Part shown: positions 7,620 to 8,548 of the stretch, piece by piece | How the letters are laid out: each line of letters starts with the position of its first letter | Position numbering within the stretch: the stretch's first letter is position 1 | DNA from: Pirellulaceae bacterium | GTDB lineage: Bacteria; Planctomycetota; Planctomycetia; Pirellulales; Pirellulaceae | Length of the DNA stretch: 8,548 bases | Assembly (NCBI GenBank): GCA_013002105.1 | Contig: JABDKS010000993.1 | Span: 1-8,548 of the forward strand | Direction: 5' to 3' | The notes under the pieces: model-generated | Told to the model about the DNA's origin: nothing | What the model saw: the letters and a program-made list of their open reading frames with translations, nothing else | The model's database searches: none | Made by a program: the position numbers and the translations under genes

Positions 7620-7698
7620 GAAACTCGTCAAGAGTTTCCAAATGCCTGATGCGTCGAAGATCTCGCCGACTATCACTACTGCGACGATGAGTTTCCAA
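7620..7698. promoter_or_regulatory. Repeated GAGTTTC elements upstream of the DUF1592 operon
   Basis: GAAACTC (7620-7626) and GAGTTTC (7632-7638) form a perfect 7-bp inverted repeat with a 5-nt spacer. The 10-mer GAGTTTCCAA at 7632-7641 recurs at 7689-7698. These lie 48-126 bp upstream of the preferred ATG at 7572. An operator or an mRNA leader hairpin is possible; no regulator is known from the window. Confidence 0.3.
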
Positions 7699-7799
7699 TC
7701 GCTCGATGGTTTAGGTGGGTAGATCTAGATTATTGCTCAACAGAGTCGCTGATTCGAGACCGTAATACGACACGACGTCGATGAAAGCGTCAAACAATG

Positions 7800-7850
7800 T
7801 CGCAATCCGCCGGAATCCGCGGCTTCCCGGCGATTCTTTCGCAATTGCGA
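7800..7850. repeat. Composite palindromic element (REP- or MITE-like hairpin)
   Basis: AATCCGCCGGAA (7804-7815) pairs with TTCCCGGCGATT (7824-7835) through 11 pairs with one unpaired base per arm, around an 8-nt GC-rich loop. The outer heptamer TCGCAAT (7800-7806) pairs with ATTGCGA (7844-7850). That second copy also lies in a perfect 12-bp palindrome, TCGCAATTGCGA (7839-7850). The nested layout resembles a REP-like or small non-autonomous element, but no second copy is in the window. Confidence 0.55.
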
Positions 7851-7948
7851 CTACAGCATCCCAACGAGTTCCATGTCAAAGATGAACACGATTTCCAGCG
7901 GTCTGGGTAAATCCGCCGTAAGCCGGCCGGGGCAATACCGAGACGGTC

Positions 7949-7966
7949 AATGATTGAATAATCATT
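7949..7966. repeat. AT-rich 7-bp perfect hairpin
   Basis: AATGATT (7949-7955) and AATCATT (7960-7966) are perfect inverted repeats around a GAAT loop, with two more T residues following on the + strand. There is no gene just upstream on the + strand to terminate, so a regulatory binding site or structural element is as likely as a terminator. Confidence 0.45.
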
Positions 7967-8119
7967 TTGGTCACTCTCACGAGCGGTATGAAAAAGAGCG
8001 TGTTGCGTTTTCTTTGTCACTATCACTGTGCGACCTTTGCTCATCTACTCCCGCGAGGTTCTCTATAACGAGGCGCCATTGGCTCGCTGGATCACGTTTT
8101 GGTCGGCGGTCATTGCTAA

Positions 8120-8177
8120 GATGATGGCAGGCCGATCTGTGTGACTTTGTTGTACGATCAAATTGAGTGCCATCATC
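8120..8177. repeat. 10-bp perfect inverted repeat upstream of the CBM9-like gene
   Basis: GATGATGGCA (8120-8129) is exactly complementary to TGCCATCATC (8168-8177), with a 38-nt spacer. The right arm ends 30 bp before the ATG at 8208. A second possible stem, GGTCGGC (8101-8107) with GCCGATC (8131-8137), includes one G-T pair and interlocks with the first, so the two would be alternatives or a pseudoknot in an mRNA leader. Confidence 0.5.
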
Positions 8178-8207
8178 CAACCCAAACGCCCAGAGTGTCG
8201 CGATTTC

Positions 8208-8548
8208 ATGAAAACACTTTTTAGATCAGTCGTGACTATCGCATCGCTATGTTTGCCTTGCACGTTATTTGCCCAGAGTGATCAAGAGTTGTCGCTTGGC
8301 GAACAACCGATTTTTAAGGTCTCCCGGACAGTCGAACCGATTGTCGTGGACGGATTGATGAACGAGAAAAGCTGGAAGTCAACCGAGGCTAGATCATTCG
8401 ATTATTTTTATCGAGTCGATCAACCCGACGATCAGCAGCAAACGACTTTGCGAATGTTGGGGGACGAACAGACGCTGTATCTATTTTACGACATGAAAGA
8501 CAAGTTTCTGACCGCTCGCGAGATGCAGCGAGACGGGCAGCCCTACTT
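8208..8548 (+). CDS. Secreted protein with CBM9-like domain (3' truncated)
   Basis: An open frame from ATG 8208 runs off the right edge with 113 complete codons and no stop. Residues 1-22 form a classical signal peptide: basic start (MKTLFR), hydrophobic core (VVTIASLCLPCTLFA), likely cleavage after Ala22. From about residue 40 the sequence follows the carbohydrate-binding-module-9-like pattern (PF06452 type): PIVVDGLMNEKSW (44-56) with the conserved VDG...E..W, a polar stretch, TTLRMLGDEQTLYLFYDMKD (79-98) typical of its central strands, then FLTA and RDG. Such domains bind sugars or sit at the N-terminus of larger secreted proteins in planctomycetes and Bacteroidetes. Full length and any C-terminal domain cannot be seen. 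It is divergent from the DUF1592 operon, and no strong ribosome binding site is visible. The family call is good; sugar binding is inferred. Confidence 0.8.
   Translation, partial: MKTLFRSVVTIASLCLPCTLFAQSDQELSLGEQPIFKVSRTVEPIVVDGLMNEKSWKSTEARSFDYFYRVDQPDDQQQTTLRMLGDEQTLYLFYDMKDKFLTAREMQRDGQPY

Larger units (their letters stand above)
7573..8207. other. Divergent intergenic region rich in inverted repeats
   Basis: About 635 bp lie between the start of the DUF1592 operon (left, - strand) and the start of the CBM9-like gene (right, + strand), so both promoters should be here. A poor candidate for the left operon is TTGACG (7788-7793) with TCGTAT (7765-7770), 17-bp spacer, about 190 bp before the ATG. 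A TATAAC at 8064-8069 could be a -10 for the right gene but has no good -35. Several overlapping short - strand ORFs (7790-8044, 7977-8180, 8063-8263) show no recognisable domain, and I do not call them genes. Four inverted-repeat structures are listed separately. The region could be regulatory leader DNA, a dispersed repeat or the remains of a decayed gene. Confidence 0.6.

Noticed and set aside
8120..8177. Interpretation of the 10-bp inverted repeat as terminal repeats of an insertion sequence
   Set aside because: Only 38 bp lie between the arms, there is no flanking target duplication and no coding capacity; a leader structure fits better.

Overview
The window looks like chromosomal DNA of a planctomycete, most likely a Rhodopirellula or other Pirellulales relative. 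This rests on gene content: a membrane-anchored Ser/Thr kinase with a TPR-rich tail, an exported protein with the LExLExRxLLA-type N-terminal motif, and a DUF1592-type cytochrome paired with a Tat-exported DUF1552 (HXXSHH) protein, two families greatly expanded in that phylum. No rRNA, tRNA, CRISPR, integrase or transposase is visible.

Left part (1-3518, + strand): the 3' part of a eukaryotic-like Ser/Thr kinase, cut by the window edge just before its glycine-rich loop. It overlaps by ATGA a gene for a 427-aa low-complexity surface or envelope protein with an N-terminal LEPR-like motif and a C-terminal hydrophobic segment plus basic tail. The two are almost certainly co-transcribed and may be a signalling pair, a kinase sensor and an envelope partner. 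A gap of about 300 bp with one weak terminator candidate follows, then a 70-aa BON-like protein (3813-4025, +).

Middle (4062-7572, - strand): a two-gene operon read right to left. First comes a diheme-type DUF1587/1595/1592/1588/1585 protein with two CxxCH motifs and a signal peptide. One base after its stop codon comes a Tat-signal DUF1552 protein. Both are predicted to be exported. Their biochemical function is not established, although polymer or carbohydrate degradation and envelope redox roles have been discussed for these families. The DUF1552 protein carries a variant of its signature (HKMSHN in place of HxxSHH) and a 15-bp tandem repeat just after the Tat cleavage site.

Right part (7573-8548): about 635 bp of divergent intergenic DNA, unusually rich in inverted repeats, separates the operon from the 5' end of a secreted protein with a CBM9-like domain, cut by the right edge. 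The inverted repeats (a composite palindrome at 7800-7850, an AT-rich hairpin at 7949-7966 and a 10-bp arm pair at 8120-8177) are the least explained part of the window. They could be regulatory leaders or a dispersed repeat element. I found no convincing evidence of a wholly new multi-gene system. The strongest leads are the kinase/LEPR-protein pair, the variant DUF1552 signature and the structured intergenic region.
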